Counted from the first letter of the stretch, positions 6,810-16,988 are shown. The stretch: DNA of 64,000 bases from Aquiflexum sp. TKW24L (GCF_023502205.1 NZ_JAMFLG010000003.1:143628-207627), one strand, 5' to 3'. Notes: generated by a model not told the origin, from the sequence alone. Numbers and translations: made by a program.

Positions 6810-9185
6810 ATGAAAAAAAGCCAATTCCTGTTCGCTTTTCTCTGCCTACTCTCCTGTCACTATGCATTTTCCCAAAGTATACTTTCAGTAGAAAAAATCA
6901 TGAAAGACCCAAAATGGATGGGAAGCTTTCCATCTGATGTCCAATGGGATGACAAAGGTCAATCGATCTATTTTAAATATAATCCTGAGCAAAATCCGGC
7001 TGATTCCCTCTATAAACTCTCTCTTTTGCCTGGAGCCATACCTGAAAAAGTGAGTCTGGCTGAACTGAAAAGCCTAGTACCCCGCAATGCGAAAACCAAC
7101 ATTGCCAAGACAAAAAAGATCTACTCAAAAGACGGAGAAATTTTCATTTACGACCTTAATTCAGGCAACAGATCATCGCTAATCAATCTGGGAGACAGAA
7201 TTTCTAATCCCGTTTTCCTCGCCAATGAAAATAAAGTGGCTTTTGAATTCTCTAACAACCTTTATTTGCTTGATATTCCTACCGGAAAATTGCAGAAAGT
7301 GACCCGAATCCAAAACGGAAACAGACCCAAAGAGAAAGAAGAAAAACAAGCAGAAAGGGAAAAATGGCTGCATGAAGACAATCTAGGTCTCCTACAAGTG
7401 GTAAAGGAGAGAAAAGATAAAGCCGAAAAGTCAAAGGAATATAACGAATCCTTTTCTGATAAAGACCCATTTACATTCTACACCGAAGGCAAGCAGGTCA
7501 TCAATCTGCAGCTTTCACCGGATGAAAAGTATGCCACACTATTACTTGTAGGTCGGGCAGAAAATAAAAGAACGGAAGTGCCGGATTATACGGATGCATC
7601 AGGCTACACGACCAATTTAAACACAAGATCCAAAGTCGGAGATCAGCCCCAAACCATTGAACTTGCAGTTTATAATTTTGCAAAAGACACCGTTGTTTTT
7701 GTCACCACCGACAGCCTTCCTGGCATCAAGGAACTTCCGGATTATGTAAAAGATTATCCTGAAAAAACATGGGAAGAAAAGTTGAGGAAAGTAGCGATAG
7801 CAGCTCCTGTATATTCAAATGATGGCAAGCATGCAATTGTCAATATCCGCGCAAATGACAACAAAGACAGGTGGATTACCCTTCTTGACCTTGAGTCAGC
7901 CACTTTAAAATCTGTTGACAGACAGCGTGATGAAGCATGGATCGCAGGTCCCGGCATCGGATGGGGATTTGGAGGAGGAACATTGGGTTGGTTACCGGAC
8001 AACAAGCACATTTACTTTCAATCTGAGGAAAGTGGCTATTCTCATCTCTATATATTGGATGTAACCACAGGAAATAAAAAAGCCTTGACCTCAGGAAAAT
8101 TTGAAGTCTTTGATCCATTTCTTTCGAGAAATGGCAAGTATTGGTACCTCACCACTTCTGAAGTCCACCCCGGAGAAAGGCACTTTTATATGATGCCACT
8201 CATGGGTGGCAAAATGGAAAAACTGACTACGCTTACCGGAAACAATGAAGTATCGCTTTCTCCGGATGAGAAAAACATGGCGATTCTTTACTCCTACAGC
8301 AATCAGCCTACAGAATTATTTATCCAAGCCAACACACCCAAATCACAACCAAGGCAATTGACTTTTGGTCAAAGTGATGCGTTCAAATCCTATTCTTGGC
8401 GCGATCCCCAATTGGTCAACTTCAAAGCCGCTGACGGTCAGATGGTTCCTGCAAGATTATATGTTCCTGAAGCCATCAACAACAATGGAGCTGCGGTGAT
8501 ATTTGTCCATGGGGCGGGTTATCTGCAAAATGCCCACAAATGGTGGTCAAGCTATTTCAGAGAATACATGTTCCATAATCTTTTGACGGATTTGGGTTAC
8601 ACTGTTTTGGATATTGATTACAGGGGAAGTGCGGGATATGGCAGAGATTGGCGAACAGGTATTTACCGTCACATGGGCGGAAAAGACCTTTCGGACCAAG
8701 TGGATGGTGCTAAATTTCTGATGGAAAACCATGGCGTCAAACCCGGAAAAATCGGGATTTATGGCGGAAGTTATGGTGGATTTATTACCCTGATGGCGCT
8801 GTTCAACGAAGCTGAAACATTTACCTCAGGTGCTGCTTTGAGGTCCGTGACAGATTGGGCACACTACAACCACGGTTACACAGCCAATATCCTGAATGAA
8901 CCCTTCAACGACCCCATTGCATACAAAAGGTCCTCCCCTATTTATTTTGCTGAGGGTTTTAAGGGAAATCTTTTGATTGCCCATGGGATGATAGATGTCA
9001 ATGTCCATTTTCAGGATGTGGTCCGATTGGCACAGCGGCTGATTGAGTTGGGCAAAGACAATTGGGAAATGGCTGTTTATCCAGTGGAGGACCACGGCTT
9101 CGTGGAACCAAGCAGTTGGACAGATGAGTATAAAAGGGTTCTAAAACTATTCAATGAAACGCTACTTGAAGAAAATGAAAAATAA
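6810..9185 (+). CDS. Exported S9-family prolyl oligopeptidase / dipeptidyl peptidase
   Basis: A 791-residue serine peptidase with a cleavable signal peptide (residues 1-22, ending YAFSQ) and therefore periplasmic or outside the cell. An N-terminal beta-propeller (about residues 30-530) precedes the alpha/beta-hydrolase peptidase domain. The triad is visible: Ser654 in GGSYGG, Asp729 in GMIDVNVH and His762 in EDHGFVEP. S9 enzymes cleave short peptides, often after proline. The propeller includes a charged Lys/Glu insertion near residues 170-210. Its last bases overlap the start of a gamma-glutamyltransferase lipoprotein gene, suggesting joint breakdown of small peptides outside the cytoplasm. 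Confidence 0.93.
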   Translation: MKKSQFLFAFLCLLSCHYAFSQSILSVEKIMKDPKWMGSFPSDVQWDDKGQSIYFKYNPEQNPADSLYKLSLLPGAIPEKVSLAELKSLVPRNAKTNIAKTKKIYSKDGEIFIYDLNSGNRSSLINLGDRISNPVFLANENKVAFEFSNNLYLLDIPTGKLQKVTRIQNGNRPKEKEEKQAEREKWLHEDNLGLLQVVKERKDKAEKSKEYNESFSDKDPFTFYTEGKQVINLQLSPDEKYATLLLVGRAENKRTEVPDYTDASGYTTNLNTRSKVGDQPQTIELAVYNFAKDTVVFVTTDSLPGIKELPDYVKDYPEKTWEEKLRKVAIAAPVYSNDGKHAIVNIRANDNKDRWITLLDLESATLKSVDRQRDEAWIAGPGIGWGFGGGTLGWLPDNKHIYFQSEESGYSHLYILDVTTGNKKALTSGKFEVFDPFLSRNGKYWYLTTSEVHPGERHFYMMPLMGGKMEKLTTLTGNNEVSLSPDEKNMAILYSYSNQPTELFIQANTPKSQPRQLTFGQSDAFKSYSWRDPQLVNFKAADGQMVPARLYVPEAINNNGAAVIFVHGAGYLQNAHKWWSSYFREYMFHNLLTDLGYTVLDIDYRGSAGYGRDWRTGIYRHMGGKDLSDQVDGAKFLMENHGVKPGKIGIYGGSYGGFITLMALFNEAETFTSGAALRSVTDWAHYNHGYTANILNEPFNDPIAYKRSSPIYFAEGFKGNLLIAHGMIDVNVHFQDVVRLAQRLIELGKDNWEMAVYPVEDHGFVEPSSWTDEYKRVLKLFNETLLEENEK

Positions 9186-10881
9186 AAGGTATTCCGTTAT
9201 TCTACTGTTTCCTGTGCTCCTGTTTGTTTTTTCATGCGGGCAAAATGACACGGTTTCATTAGAAAACCGTGGGTTAATCATTGAAAAAGCGATGGTGGTA
9301 ACCGCAAGAGAAGAATCTTCCAAGATTGGTTTGATGATCATGGAAAAAGGTGGGAATGCTTTTGATGCCATGGTCGCCACGGAATTGGCATTGGCCGTCG
9401 CGTATCCTTTTGCAGGCAATCTTGGAGGCGGTGGATTTATGGTATTCAGGTTGGAAAACGGTGAAACCGGGTCTTTGGATTATCGGGAAAAAGCACCTTT
9501 GGCAGCCACGAGGGATATGTATCTGGATGAAAATGGGGAGGTTATACCTGAATTGAGTACCATGGGAGCTTTGGCTGTGGGCGTGCCCGGAACAGTAGCA
9601 GGAATCTTCGAAGTTCACCGAAGGTTTGGGACACTCCCCATGGAGGAAATCCTTGCTCCAGTGATTGCTTTGGCCGAAAAGGGAGTAATTGTTACCGCAA
9701 ACCAAGAAAAGAGACTCGCCTCCAACAGGGATAATTTCATCAAGGTAAATGGAGAAAATACTTTTTTTGCGAGGGAATTTAAAACCAATGACACCATCAA
9801 ATACCCGATTCTTGCCGAAACATTGAAAAGAATTGCCAAAAACGGAAAAGATGAATTCTATCAGGGGGAGACTGCCCAAAAATTGGTGGATTTCCTCCAA
9901 GCAAAAGGAGGAATCATCACCATGGAGGACATGTCCGGTTATGAAGCCAAATGGCGTGATGCTATTTCCTTTGATTATAAAGACATCAGGATTATTTCGA
10001 TGGCACCACCTAGCAGCGGTGGGATTACTTTGGCCCAAATCTTTGGAATGCTCGTGGGTTTTGACTTGAAGTCAATGGGACACAATTCTGCCCAATACAT
10101 CCAAACATTGACGGAAGCAGAAAGAAGGGCCTATGCAGACAGAAATTTCTATTTGGGTGACCCTGATTTTGTGGCAGTTCCGGTAAATGAATTGATTGAC
10201 AAGGATTATCTGAAAGATAGGATTTCAGATTTCAACCCCGGCAAAGCCACTTTGTCGAGTGCTGTATCTCAGGGAATGATTCAATATGTAGAAAGTGATG
10301 AAACCACCCATTATTCCATTGTCGATCCCTTTGGAAATGCTGTGGCGATAACGACCACATTGAATGGAGCTTATGGTTCCAAATTGTACAGTGATGAACT
10401 TGGCTTTTTTCTCAACAATGAAATGGATGATTTCAGTGCCAAAGCTGGTGTTCCAAATATGTTTGGACTTGTCGGGGCCGAGGCCAACAGCATTGCTCCC
10501 GGAAAAAGGATGCTCAGTTCTATGACTCCTACCATTGTAGAAAAAGATGGGCAGCTTCTCATGGTGGTGGGAACACCGGGAGGTTCTACGATTATCACCT
10601 CCGTATTGCAGACCATTTTGAATGTAGTCGAGTTTGATATGACCATGCAACAGGCTGTTGATGCGCCCCGTTTCCATCACCAATGGCTTCCTGACCTGAT
10701 CAATTTTGAACCTGAGGGATTTCCGCTAGGTATATTGGATGAATTAAAATCCAAAGGTTACCTTATCAATGAAGGCTTCACCCCCATTATTGGGAAAGTC
10801 GACGCCATTTTAAAACTTCCCAATGGGAAATTTGAAGGAGGCGCTGACAAAAGAGGAGATGACAAGGCAGTAGGCTATTGA
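9175..10881 (+). CDS. ggt: Gamma-glutamyltransferase lipoprotein
   Basis: A 568-residue gamma-glutamyltranspeptidase that hydrolyses or transfers the gamma-glutamyl group of glutathione and related peptides. From the ATG at 9175 it begins with a lipoprotein signal ending in the lipobox VFSC (Cys21). An ATG at 9154 in frame is possible and would enlarge the overlap with the peptidase gene from 11 to 32 bases. The large-subunit signature GGNAFDAMVA and the LGGGGFM loop are present. The self-cleavage/catalytic Thr lies in DETTHYSIVD (about residue 377), and the small subunit contains GSKLYSDELGFFLNNEMDDF. Length and order match typical Ggt enzymes. Confidence 0.93.
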   Translation: MKNKRYSVILLFPVLLFVFSCGQNDTVSLENRGLIIEKAMVVTAREESSKIGLMIMEKGGNAFDAMVATELALAVAYPFAGNLGGGGFMVFRLENGETGSLDYREKAPLAATRDMYLDENGEVIPELSTMGALAVGVPGTVAGIFEVHRRFGTLPMEEILAPVIALAEKGVIVTANQEKRLASNRDNFIKVNGENTFFAREFKTNDTIKYPILAETLKRIAKNGKDEFYQGETAQKLVDFLQAKGGIITMEDMSGYEAKWRDAISFDYKDIRIISMAPPSSGGITLAQIFGMLVGFDLKSMGHNSAQYIQTLTEAERRAYADRNFYLGDPDFVAVPVNELIDKDYLKDRISDFNPGKATLSSAVSQGMIQYVESDETTHYSIVDPFGNAVAITTTLNGAYGSKLYSDELGFFLNNEMDDFSAKAGVPNMFGLVGAEANSIAPGKRMLSSMTPTIVEKDGQLLMVVGTPGGSTIITSVLQTILNVVEFDMTMQQAVDAPRFHHQWLPDLINFEPEGFPLGILDELKSKGYLINEGFTPIIGKVDAILKLPNGKFEGGADKRGDDKAVGY

Positions 10882-10980
10882 ACTCCTATTTATTGATATA
10901 TTTATTGTACGTACGGATTGATCCCTGTAGATTGGATATCCATTATAATTCTTGTTTCCTGACAGAATGCCCGGGGCATC

Positions 10981-11036
10981 GGTCTTCCGTCTTCCGTCCC
11001 GACTGCATAAGAATAAGGAGTTGAAGGCAAAGAAGC
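10981..11036 (+). repeat. Dispersed intergenic repeat module, copy 1
   Basis: A short TTCC-rich tail (GTCTTCCGTCTTCCGTCCC, 10982-11000) is followed by a 36-base core (11001-11036) that ends GGCAAAGAAGC. Cores of identical length and similar sequence occur at 15204-15239 and 38257-38292. This copy sits between two convergent genes, its core ending 14 bases before the stop of the leftward SDR gene. Confidence 0.6.
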
Positions 11037-11050
11037 GCATTTCCATTTAT

Positions 11051-12436
11051 TTAACTTCCCTTGTACTTTTCTAGGTATTCCCTAAATCGGTTCATTACCC
11101 AAAGGTGAATTCTAGCTTGGGTATTGACATATACAATCCATGGCAGTCTGGGTACAAATTCATGTATCGCCGTGATCATATATTTTCCTCCCAAAACCTC
11201 CCTGAACTCCAGCCATCCGTAGTCAAATCTTTTGACCAGCCATCCTCCTGTGATGTAAAACAATTGCCGTTTGATGTCACTTCGATCCGGAATAAGGGTC
11301 AGTTGCAACATCGGTTTCGATCCTTTCAATATGTAAAAGCCTATGTCCCCACGACTGTTTTCTTTGGCAGTGATCAGAAATCTAAAAAAAGTCGGTAACC
11401 ATCTTTTATACCTGTTAGCTACCCACAAGGCACTTTTATGTCTCGTATTGGGCATCCTTTGGATACTTCTGACAGTGTTTTTTACATCCCTGTCATTTTT
11501 AAACTTTGGAATTGCCGGAAGTTTATTGGCAGGATCAAGGGCTTCCTTGACGCTTTCCTCATATGTCAAATAATCGATTTCTTTTTCTTTGAATTTGAGC
11601 TCCTCTGATACTGTCAAAGTATGTTTGAGACTCTCTACCAAAGGAGAAACCAATTTCGCTGGAGTTTCTCCAAAATAGGAAACCCAAAGTTTTGAAAATC
11701 CCACGGAGAAAACCGGCACTGTGAAAATAAATCTTTTCTTTCCCATCACCCTTGCGGTCTCTTCCAGCATGCCTTTGTAGGACAGAATTTCGGGGCTTCC
11801 GATTTCGATGGCTTTCCCAAATACATTTTCATTTCCAATGCAGGAATCCATGATAATCAATGTATCACGGAGAGAAATGGCTTGCGTTTGAGAAGTAGTC
11901 CATTTTGGACACATCAAAATCGGGAGTTTTCGGACGAGATTACGCACCATTTCAAAAGAAGAACCTCCTGGACCGACTATGACTCCGGCCCTAAGTGCAG
12001 TGACAGGTACTCCCCTTTCACCAAGTGTTTTTTCTACCTCCAGCCTGCTTCTGAGATGAATTGACATTTTTTCCTCTTCTACTTCTTTGGGAAGAATTCC
12101 ACCTAGATAAAGTATCTGTTTGATATTATTGGCTTCTGCAGCCCTCGAAAAGTTATCCGCCAAAAGTAGGTCAGTATCCTCAAAACTACCTTGGTCGAGC
12201 CGTGTCAAAGCACTCATAGAATGGATCAGGTAGATGGCATAATCCACACCCTGTAAGGCTTCTATTGTAGAGGTAATTGAGAATAGTTCTACTTTTCTCC
12301 ATTCTACTTCTGGATTCGGATTTTGGATGGCATCCCTTCTGCTAAGTGCAATAATCTTGTATTTATCTTTGTACTTATCGATAAACCACCTTCCGATATA
12401 TCCTCCTGCTCCTGCAATTGCTATGGTCTTTTTCAA
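11051..12436 (-). CDS. SDR/NAD(P)-binding protein with DUF2867-like C-terminus
   Basis: A 461-residue protein: an atypical short-chain dehydrogenase/NmrA-like Rossmann domain (about residues 1-290, GAGGYIG at 9-15) followed by a C-terminal DUF2867-type domain (about 320-461). The YxxxK catalytic motif of classical SDRs is not obvious, which is usual for this branch. The substrate is unknown. It starts one base after the end of the upstream FAD-dependent oxidoreductase gene on the same strand, so the two redox proteins are almost certainly made together. Confidence 0.82.
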   Translation of the reverse strand: MKKTIAIAGAGGYIGRWFIDKYKDKYKIIALSRRDAIQNPNPEVEWRKVELFSITSTIEALQGVDYAIYLIHSMSALTRLDQGSFEDTDLLLADNFSRAAEANNIKQILYLGGILPKEVEEEKMSIHLRSRLEVEKTLGERGVPVTALRAGVIVGPGGSSFEMVRNLVRKLPILMCPKWTTSQTQAISLRDTLIIMDSCIGNENVFGKAIEIGSPEILSYKGMLEETARVMGKKRFIFTVPVFSVGFSKLWVSYFGETPAKLVSPLVESLKHTLTVSEELKFKEKEIDYLTYEESVKEALDPANKLPAIPKFKNDRDVKNTVRSIQRMPNTRHKSALWVANRYKRWLPTFFRFLITAKENSRGDIGFYILKGSKPMLQLTLIPDRSDIKRQLFYITGGWLVKRFDYGWLEFREVLGGKYMITAIHEFVPRLPWIVYVNTQARIHLWVMNRFREYLEKYKGS

Positions 12437-12437
12437 T

Positions 12438-13688
12438 TTAGTGGGTGGGTTGAAGGCTTAACATAACTGCTTCTGCTGCTTTTCTTCCGGCAGTCATGGC
12501 AGCATTAATGGAACCATTGAGCAGGTAATCTCCTGCAAGGTATATATCGTCCTGAATCTTGGTATTCGTCGGAGAGAAAGTGTATTGCATGTCATCTACC
12601 TGAGGAAGAGCTTCCAAAATTTCGTAAGTTTTGATATGGTGGAAAAAGGAGGCTGAAATGCCTGTGAGGGATTCAAGTTCCACTGTGACTAATTTGATCA
12701 GTTGATCATCGGCTTTGGAATCCTTGGTGACTGTGACAGAAAGCAATGCTTTGCCGGAACTGCTATAAGATTTAGAGACATCTGTCATAAACACCAGATT
12801 ATTGATCAGAAACTGAGCATCAGGTACCAACCCGATCATGGGTTGGGCGATGAAGGATTTTTCAAGGGAAAAATATAGATTGATGACCTTTCTATATTCT
12901 TTAAACTGACCATCTAATTGGGTAAGAATTTTGTCCGGTCTTGAAGCGATGATGATTTTATCGGCCTGCAGTTGCTTACCTTCCTTTAAATGAATCGTCT
13001 TACCTTCTACCCTTTCGACAGGAGAATTGAAATGGAAAATAGTCTTTTGGAGTTTGTTTTTTAACTGATTTGGGATTTCCTGCATTCCATTTTCCGGAAC
13101 AGCAGCATTTCCTATTGAAAACATCTTGAAAACAAAGTTGAACATTCTTGAGGATGTCTGCAGCTCGTTTTCAAGGAAAATTCCTTTGAAAAAAGGTTTG
13201 AAGAAATTGTCAAGGATGGTTTCAGAAAAGCCATAATTCCTCAAGAAATCAATGGTGGGAATGGATGGTGCGGCAAAAATATCTTCTTCAGTTTTCTTTT
13301 TCAGGCCATTGGTAAGACTCAATATTTTGAACTTGTCTTTGAGGGTTCCCACTTTAGAAAAAGCCATTCCCAACAACCTCATAGGATTTCTCAAAGGATC
13401 ATGGATAGCAAAAAAGTCACCCGGTTTGAAAACCAACGCTCCGGGATCAAACATCTTGAGGTTTAATTTTTCATAATCTAAATATCTTTTGGCCTCAGGA
13501 TAAGCAGTCAACAAGACCTGAAACCCCCTATCCATCAGAAATCCCTTTTCACTGTCCGTTCTGACCCTTCCGCCTACACTTTCAGAAGATTCTAAAATAA
13601 TGGGGCTGTATCCCGCTCTTTCAAATTCATAAGCTGCTATCAAGCCGGAAATTCCTGCTCCTATTATATAAATTTTTTGTTGATCCAT
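12438..13688 (-). CDS. FAD-dependent amine-oxidase / desaturase-like oxidoreductase
   Basis: A 416-residue flavoprotein of the amine oxidase/phytoene desaturase/protoporphyrinogen oxidase superfamily. The FAD-binding GAGISG motif is at residues 10-15, with Glu33 ending the second strand, then VGGRVRT (38-44) that grips the flavin. The C-terminal flavin motif is recognisable in DDIYLAGDYLLNGSINAAMTAG. No signal peptide is seen. The reaction cannot be named from sequence alone. It is the first gene of a two-gene unit with the SDR/DUF2867 protein. Confidence 0.85.
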   Translation of the reverse strand: MDQQKIYIIGAGISGLIAAYEFERAGYSPIILESSESVGGRVRTDSEKGFLMDRGFQVLLTAYPEAKRYLDYEKLNLKMFDPGALVFKPGDFFAIHDPLRNPMRLLGMAFSKVGTLKDKFKILSLTNGLKKKTEEDIFAAPSIPTIDFLRNYGFSETILDNFFKPFFKGIFLENELQTSSRMFNFVFKMFSIGNAAVPENGMQEIPNQLKNKLQKTIFHFNSPVERVEGKTIHLKEGKQLQADKIIIASRPDKILTQLDGQFKEYRKVINLYFSLEKSFIAQPMIGLVPDAQFLINNLVFMTDVSKSYSSSGKALLSVTVTKDSKADDQLIKLVTVELESLTGISASFFHHIKTYEILEALPQVDDMQYTFSPTNTKIQDDIYLAGDYLLNGSINAAMTAGRKAAEAVMLSLQPTH

Positions 13689-13838
13689 TTCAGCTAATAT
13701 TCAATAAGACAAATATTCTTCTCAATTGTTTTACGCTACAATTTAGTGCATTATTACCAACCTTTTAAATGTTAAAAGGGCTAATCCTGTAATTTGATTT
13801 TCAAGAACCCTAGATTGCCGATACATTCGAAAAAAAAT

Positions 13839-15068
13839 ATGATGAGAAAGATATCCCAAATCTTCTTGGCCTTGACGGTGACTTTAATCCCCTTTTCAAC
13901 TTTGGCCCAAAAGGATTATTTCCCTGCTTCCGGCGATTGGCAACAAAAAAAGCCTACCGAAATGAAGGTGGATGCAGGCAAACTTCAGCAAGCGATTGAT
14001 TTTGCCATTGCTACCGAAAGCGAAGCTGACCCCAATCTGAAAATGGCACACTATCAAAGTGCTTTTGGGAGGGAGCCTTTTGGATTTCCTGTCGGCCCAA
14101 TGAAAGAAAGAGGAGCAGCAAACGGTTTGATTATTTATAAGGGCTATATCATTGGACAATGGGGAGACCCGGACAGGGTTGACCTGACCTTCAGTGTGGC
14201 CAAAAGTATCCTTTCTTCCACTGTGGGGATGGCTGTAGACAAAGGACTGATCAAAAGTGAAAAGGACTTGGTTTATCCTTATGTGGGGCCGATCATTCCT
14301 TATGATCCTTATAAAGCGCTCAAAAACAAAGCAGACCACTTGAATGAGGAAGATGTTTTTGACCTTTTTGCAGGTGAGCACAATAGAAAGATTACATGGG
14401 AACATCTACTGCGTCAGACTTCCGATTGGGAAGGGACACTTTGGGGCAAACCTGATTGGGCAGACAGGCCACAGGGGAATTCTTCTGAATGGCTCAACAG
14501 GCCAAGAAATGAACCGGGGACAGTTTACAAATACAATGACACGAGAGTGAATGTCTTGGCTTTGGCGATTTTGAATGTGTGGAGAAAGCCACTTCCGGTG
14601 GTTTTGAAAGAAAACCTGATGGACAAAATCGGTGCTAGCCCAACATGGAGATGGACTGGTTATGAAAACTCCTTTATCATTCTCGATGGACAAATCATGC
14701 AATCTGTCAGCGGAGGTTCACATTGGGGTGGTGGCATGTTTATCAATGCCTACGATCAGGCAAGGTTTGGATACCTTACCTTAAGAAAGGGAAACTGGAA
14801 CGGCGTACAAGTGCTATCTGAAGCTTGGATCAAAAAATCAAGAACGCCAACATCCGTCCAACCAAATTATGGATTCATGAATTATTTCCTGAATACCGAC
14901 AGAAAAGAAATTCCAGCTGCTCCGGAATCTGCATTTTTCCATCTAGGTGCAGGAACGAACATGGTCTATGTGGATGAAGAAAACGACTTGGTGATCGTGG
15001 CAAGGTGGATCAAAGACAAAGAAAAAGGGGAATTGGTCAGGATGATATTGGAAAGTTTGCCTAAGTAA
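13839..15068 (+). CDS. Exported serine hydrolase (beta-lactamase class C / esterase family)
   Basis: About 409 residues with a signal peptide beginning MMRKISQIFLALT and ending near FSTLAQ. The ATG at 13839 or 13842 is preferred over 13794, because the longer form would bury the signal behind a polar stretch. The active-site SxxK motif is FSVAKS (Ser about residue 119), the second Tyr-containing motif is YKYNDTRVN, and HLGAGTN near the C-terminus fits the HxG-type third box. Such proteins may be D-amino-acid peptidases, esterases or beta-lactamases; which one is not decidable. A clear terminator follows. Confidence 0.85.
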   Translation: MMRKISQIFLALTVTLIPFSTLAQKDYFPASGDWQQKKPTEMKVDAGKLQQAIDFAIATESEADPNLKMAHYQSAFGREPFGFPVGPMKERGAANGLIIYKGYIIGQWGDPDRVDLTFSVAKSILSSTVGMAVDKGLIKSEKDLVYPYVGPIIPYDPYKALKNKADHLNEEDVFDLFAGEHNRKITWEHLLRQTSDWEGTLWGKPDWADRPQGNSSEWLNRPRNEPGTVYKYNDTRVNVLALAILNVWRKPLPVVLKENLMDKIGASPTWRWTGYENSFIILDGQIMQSVSGGSHWGGGMFINAYDQARFGYLTLRKGNWNGVQVLSEAWIKKSRTPTSVQPNYGFMNYFLNTDRKEIPAAPESAFFHLGAGTNMVYVDEENDLVIVARWIKDKEKGELVRMILESLPK

Positions 15069-15091
15069 AAGCCCTACTAATGTCCCTAACA

Positions 15092-15121
15092 AAAAAACGT
15101 CAGTGGAAGCTGACGTTTTTT
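15092..15121. terminator. Strong rho-independent terminator
   Basis: AAAAAACGTCAG (15092-15103) pairs perfectly with CTGACGTTTTTT (15110-15121) around a six-base loop, with A and T runs on either side. It lies 23 bases after the serine hydrolase stop and can work in both directions. Confidence 0.85.
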
Positions 15122-15168
15122 CTTTATTGTATAGTTCTTCAAATTGAAAGATTGAAATTTCAAGTCTG

Positions 15169-15239
15169 CAACTTCCAACTTCCTTACTTCGGACTTCCAT
15201 CCCATATAAAGTGTAATAATGGGAATCCAACAAAGAAGC
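15169..15239 (+). repeat. Dispersed intergenic repeat module, copy 3 (longer tail)
   Basis: A TTCC-rich tail (about 15169-15203, with AACTTCCAACTTCC and ACTTCGGACTTCC units) precedes a 36-base core (15204-15239) ending CAACAAAGAAGC. The core has the same length as the copies at 11001 and 38257. It lies between convergent genes, 13 bases from the stop of the leftward helicase gene. Confidence 0.5.
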
Positions 15240-15252
15240 TGATTTAAATGGA

Positions 15253-16638
15253 TTACTCAATCACATTGGTCCTTCTCCCATAAGGAGTGTTTTTTTCATT
15301 ATTGCCATCGGCAGGTTTTTCTCTCGGAGGCCTTGGGGCTTGTTTTGGTTCTGCAGGTTTGGTTTGACCCGTGTCTTTGGCCGCAACGTTTTGATTATCT
15401 CTTGGTTTGAAACCCTTTTTCTTTCCGGAATTTTTAGAGAATTTTTTCTTATTCTTAAAATCTCCGGATTTCTCAGAATTATGACTTTTACTTTTATAAT
15501 CAGGTCCTGATTGAAAACCTTCAGGAAGCGGAAACTTCTCTATTTCCATCGCGATCATCTGCTCGATTCTGGAAAGTTTGTATTGGTCCTTGTCACTTAC
15601 AAAAGTGATAGCTTCCCCGTTGCTGTCGGCCCTTGCCGTACGGCCTACCCTGTGGACATAATCCTCGGGATCATTAGGCGTGTCATAATTGATGACTAAC
15701 TCAATACCGACTACATCAATTCCCCTTGAAATAATATCAGTCCCTATCAAAATTTTAAGTGATTTATTCTTAAATCTTGACATGATAATTTCTCTTTCAA
15801 CCTGCTCTAAATCAGAGTGAAAAGCCTCTATGTCAAAATCTTTTTTCAACAGCTTGAATAAGTTTTTTACCTTCTCTTTGGTGGAAGCAAAAATGATAAC
15901 TGCCTCATAATCCTTTTTGGAAAGGATTGCTCTCACAAGCGCTTCCTTTTGGGTTTCATAGACGAGATATACACCTTGCGTCACATTAGCGGCAGTTTTA
16001 CCGATAGCCAAACTGATCTCTTCAGGATTATTGAGAAGTTGTTTGGAAAATTGCCTGATCTTCGGAGGCATGGTTGCAGAAAAAAGAATGGTCTGTCTCT
16101 TCTTTGGAAGGTAATTGACAATTTTCAAAATGTCTTCCGAAAAACCCATATCCAACATCCTGTCCGCTTCATCCATGATGAGGTGCTCCAATTTGTCAAA
16201 ATTGATTTTCCCTCCAGCCAATAAGGCTATTAACCTGCCGGGGGTAGCAACGATAATTTCGGCACCGACTTCCATGGCTTTTTTCTGTTGTTCCCATGCA
16301 ATACCATCACCACCGCCATAGACAGGAATCGAGCTTATTCCTAAGAAATAGGCAAATCCCTGAATTTGTTGGTCAATCTGAATGGCCAATTCCCTTGTGG
16401 GAGCCAAAATCAATGTGTTAAGGTCTGTTTGACCTTCTCTAGCCATTTTATTCAAAATGGGTAAAATAAATGCAGCAGTTTTTCCGGTTCCTGTTTGGGC
16501 ACAGGCGATTAAGTCTTTGCCCTGCTGGATCACAGGGATTGCAAACTCCTGGATGGGGGTAGGTTTATCAAAACCCATGGCATCAAGTCCTTCATTCAGG
16601 CTTGATTCAAAATTAAAATCACTAAAATTCAAAGTCAA
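15253..16638 (-). CDS. DEAD-box ATP-dependent RNA helicase
   Basis: A 461-residue RNA helicase of the RhlE type. All motifs are visible in order: Q motif KPTPIQ (25-30), Walker A AQTGTGKT (47-54), PTRELAIQ, the DEAD box, SATMPP, the TDIISRGID motif and HRVGRTAR. After about residue 375 comes a lysine/proline/asparagine-rich, low-complexity tail, probably an RNA-binding extension. Such enzymes remodel structured RNA in ribosome assembly and decay. The DoxX-type gene lies five bases upstream on the same strand, so they may share a transcript. Confidence 0.93.
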   Translation of the reverse strand: MTLNFSDFNFESSLNEGLDAMGFDKPTPIQEFAIPVIQQGKDLIACAQTGTGKTAAFILPILNKMAREGQTDLNTLILAPTRELAIQIDQQIQGFAYFLGISSIPVYGGGDGIAWEQQKKAMEVGAEIIVATPGRLIALLAGGKINFDKLEHLIMDEADRMLDMGFSEDILKIVNYLPKKRQTILFSATMPPKIRQFSKQLLNNPEEISLAIGKTAANVTQGVYLVYETQKEALVRAILSKKDYEAVIIFASTKEKVKNLFKLLKKDFDIEAFHSDLEQVEREIIMSRFKNKSLKILIGTDIISRGIDVVGIELVINYDTPNDPEDYVHRVGRTARADSNGEAITFVSDKDQYKLSRIEQMIAMEIEKFPLPEGFQSGPDYKSKSHNSEKSGDFKNKKKFSKNSGKKKGFKPRDNQNVAAKDTGQTKPAEPKQAPRPPREKPADGNNEKNTPYGRRTNVIE

Positions 16639-16643
16639 TCAGT

Positions 16644-16988
16644 TTAGACATACAGATAGGCCCAGGCGATAAGTACAAATTGTAATGGCAATCTCAGGAA
16701 TAGGGCCCATTTTGGTATTCCTTTGGCGCCTTTTTGAAACATATAAATATTTGCAGGGAACACAGCCAGGAGAAGAAGTATTATTCCAATGGCCGATATT
16801 GTCCTAGTAAGATCAAATAACAGTCCAAACCCAAAAACAATTTCAAACAAGCCCGAAAGCGCATTCAACAGTTTTGGATTTGGAAGATAAGGAGGAATGA
16901 TTTTGATATACATCCAAGGTCTAACAAAATGCATGATCCCCGCAAACACAAAAAGCCCACTCAGTAAATAAAGAAAAAATAAGTACAT
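16644..16988 (-). CDS. DoxX-like four-helix membrane protein
   Basis: A 114-residue integral membrane protein with four predicted helices (about residues 2-19, 40-58, 64-82 and 95-112) and the DoxX-family pattern FAGIMHFVRPWMYIKIIPPYLP. Relatives have been linked to quinone-related redox functions, but this short form has no assigned reaction. It ends five bases before the DEAD-box helicase start. Confidence 0.8.
   Translation of the reverse strand: MYLFFLYLLSGLFVFAGIMHFVRPWMYIKIIPPYLPNPKLLNALSGLFEIVFGFGLLFDLTRTISAIGIILLLLAVFPANIYMFQKGAKGIPKWALFLRLPLQFVLIAWAYLYV

Noticed and set aside
9274..10038. Long minus-strand frame (254 codons) inside the first gamma-glutamyltransferase gene
   Set aside because: Complete antisense shadow of a well-supported gene; composition unlike a protein.
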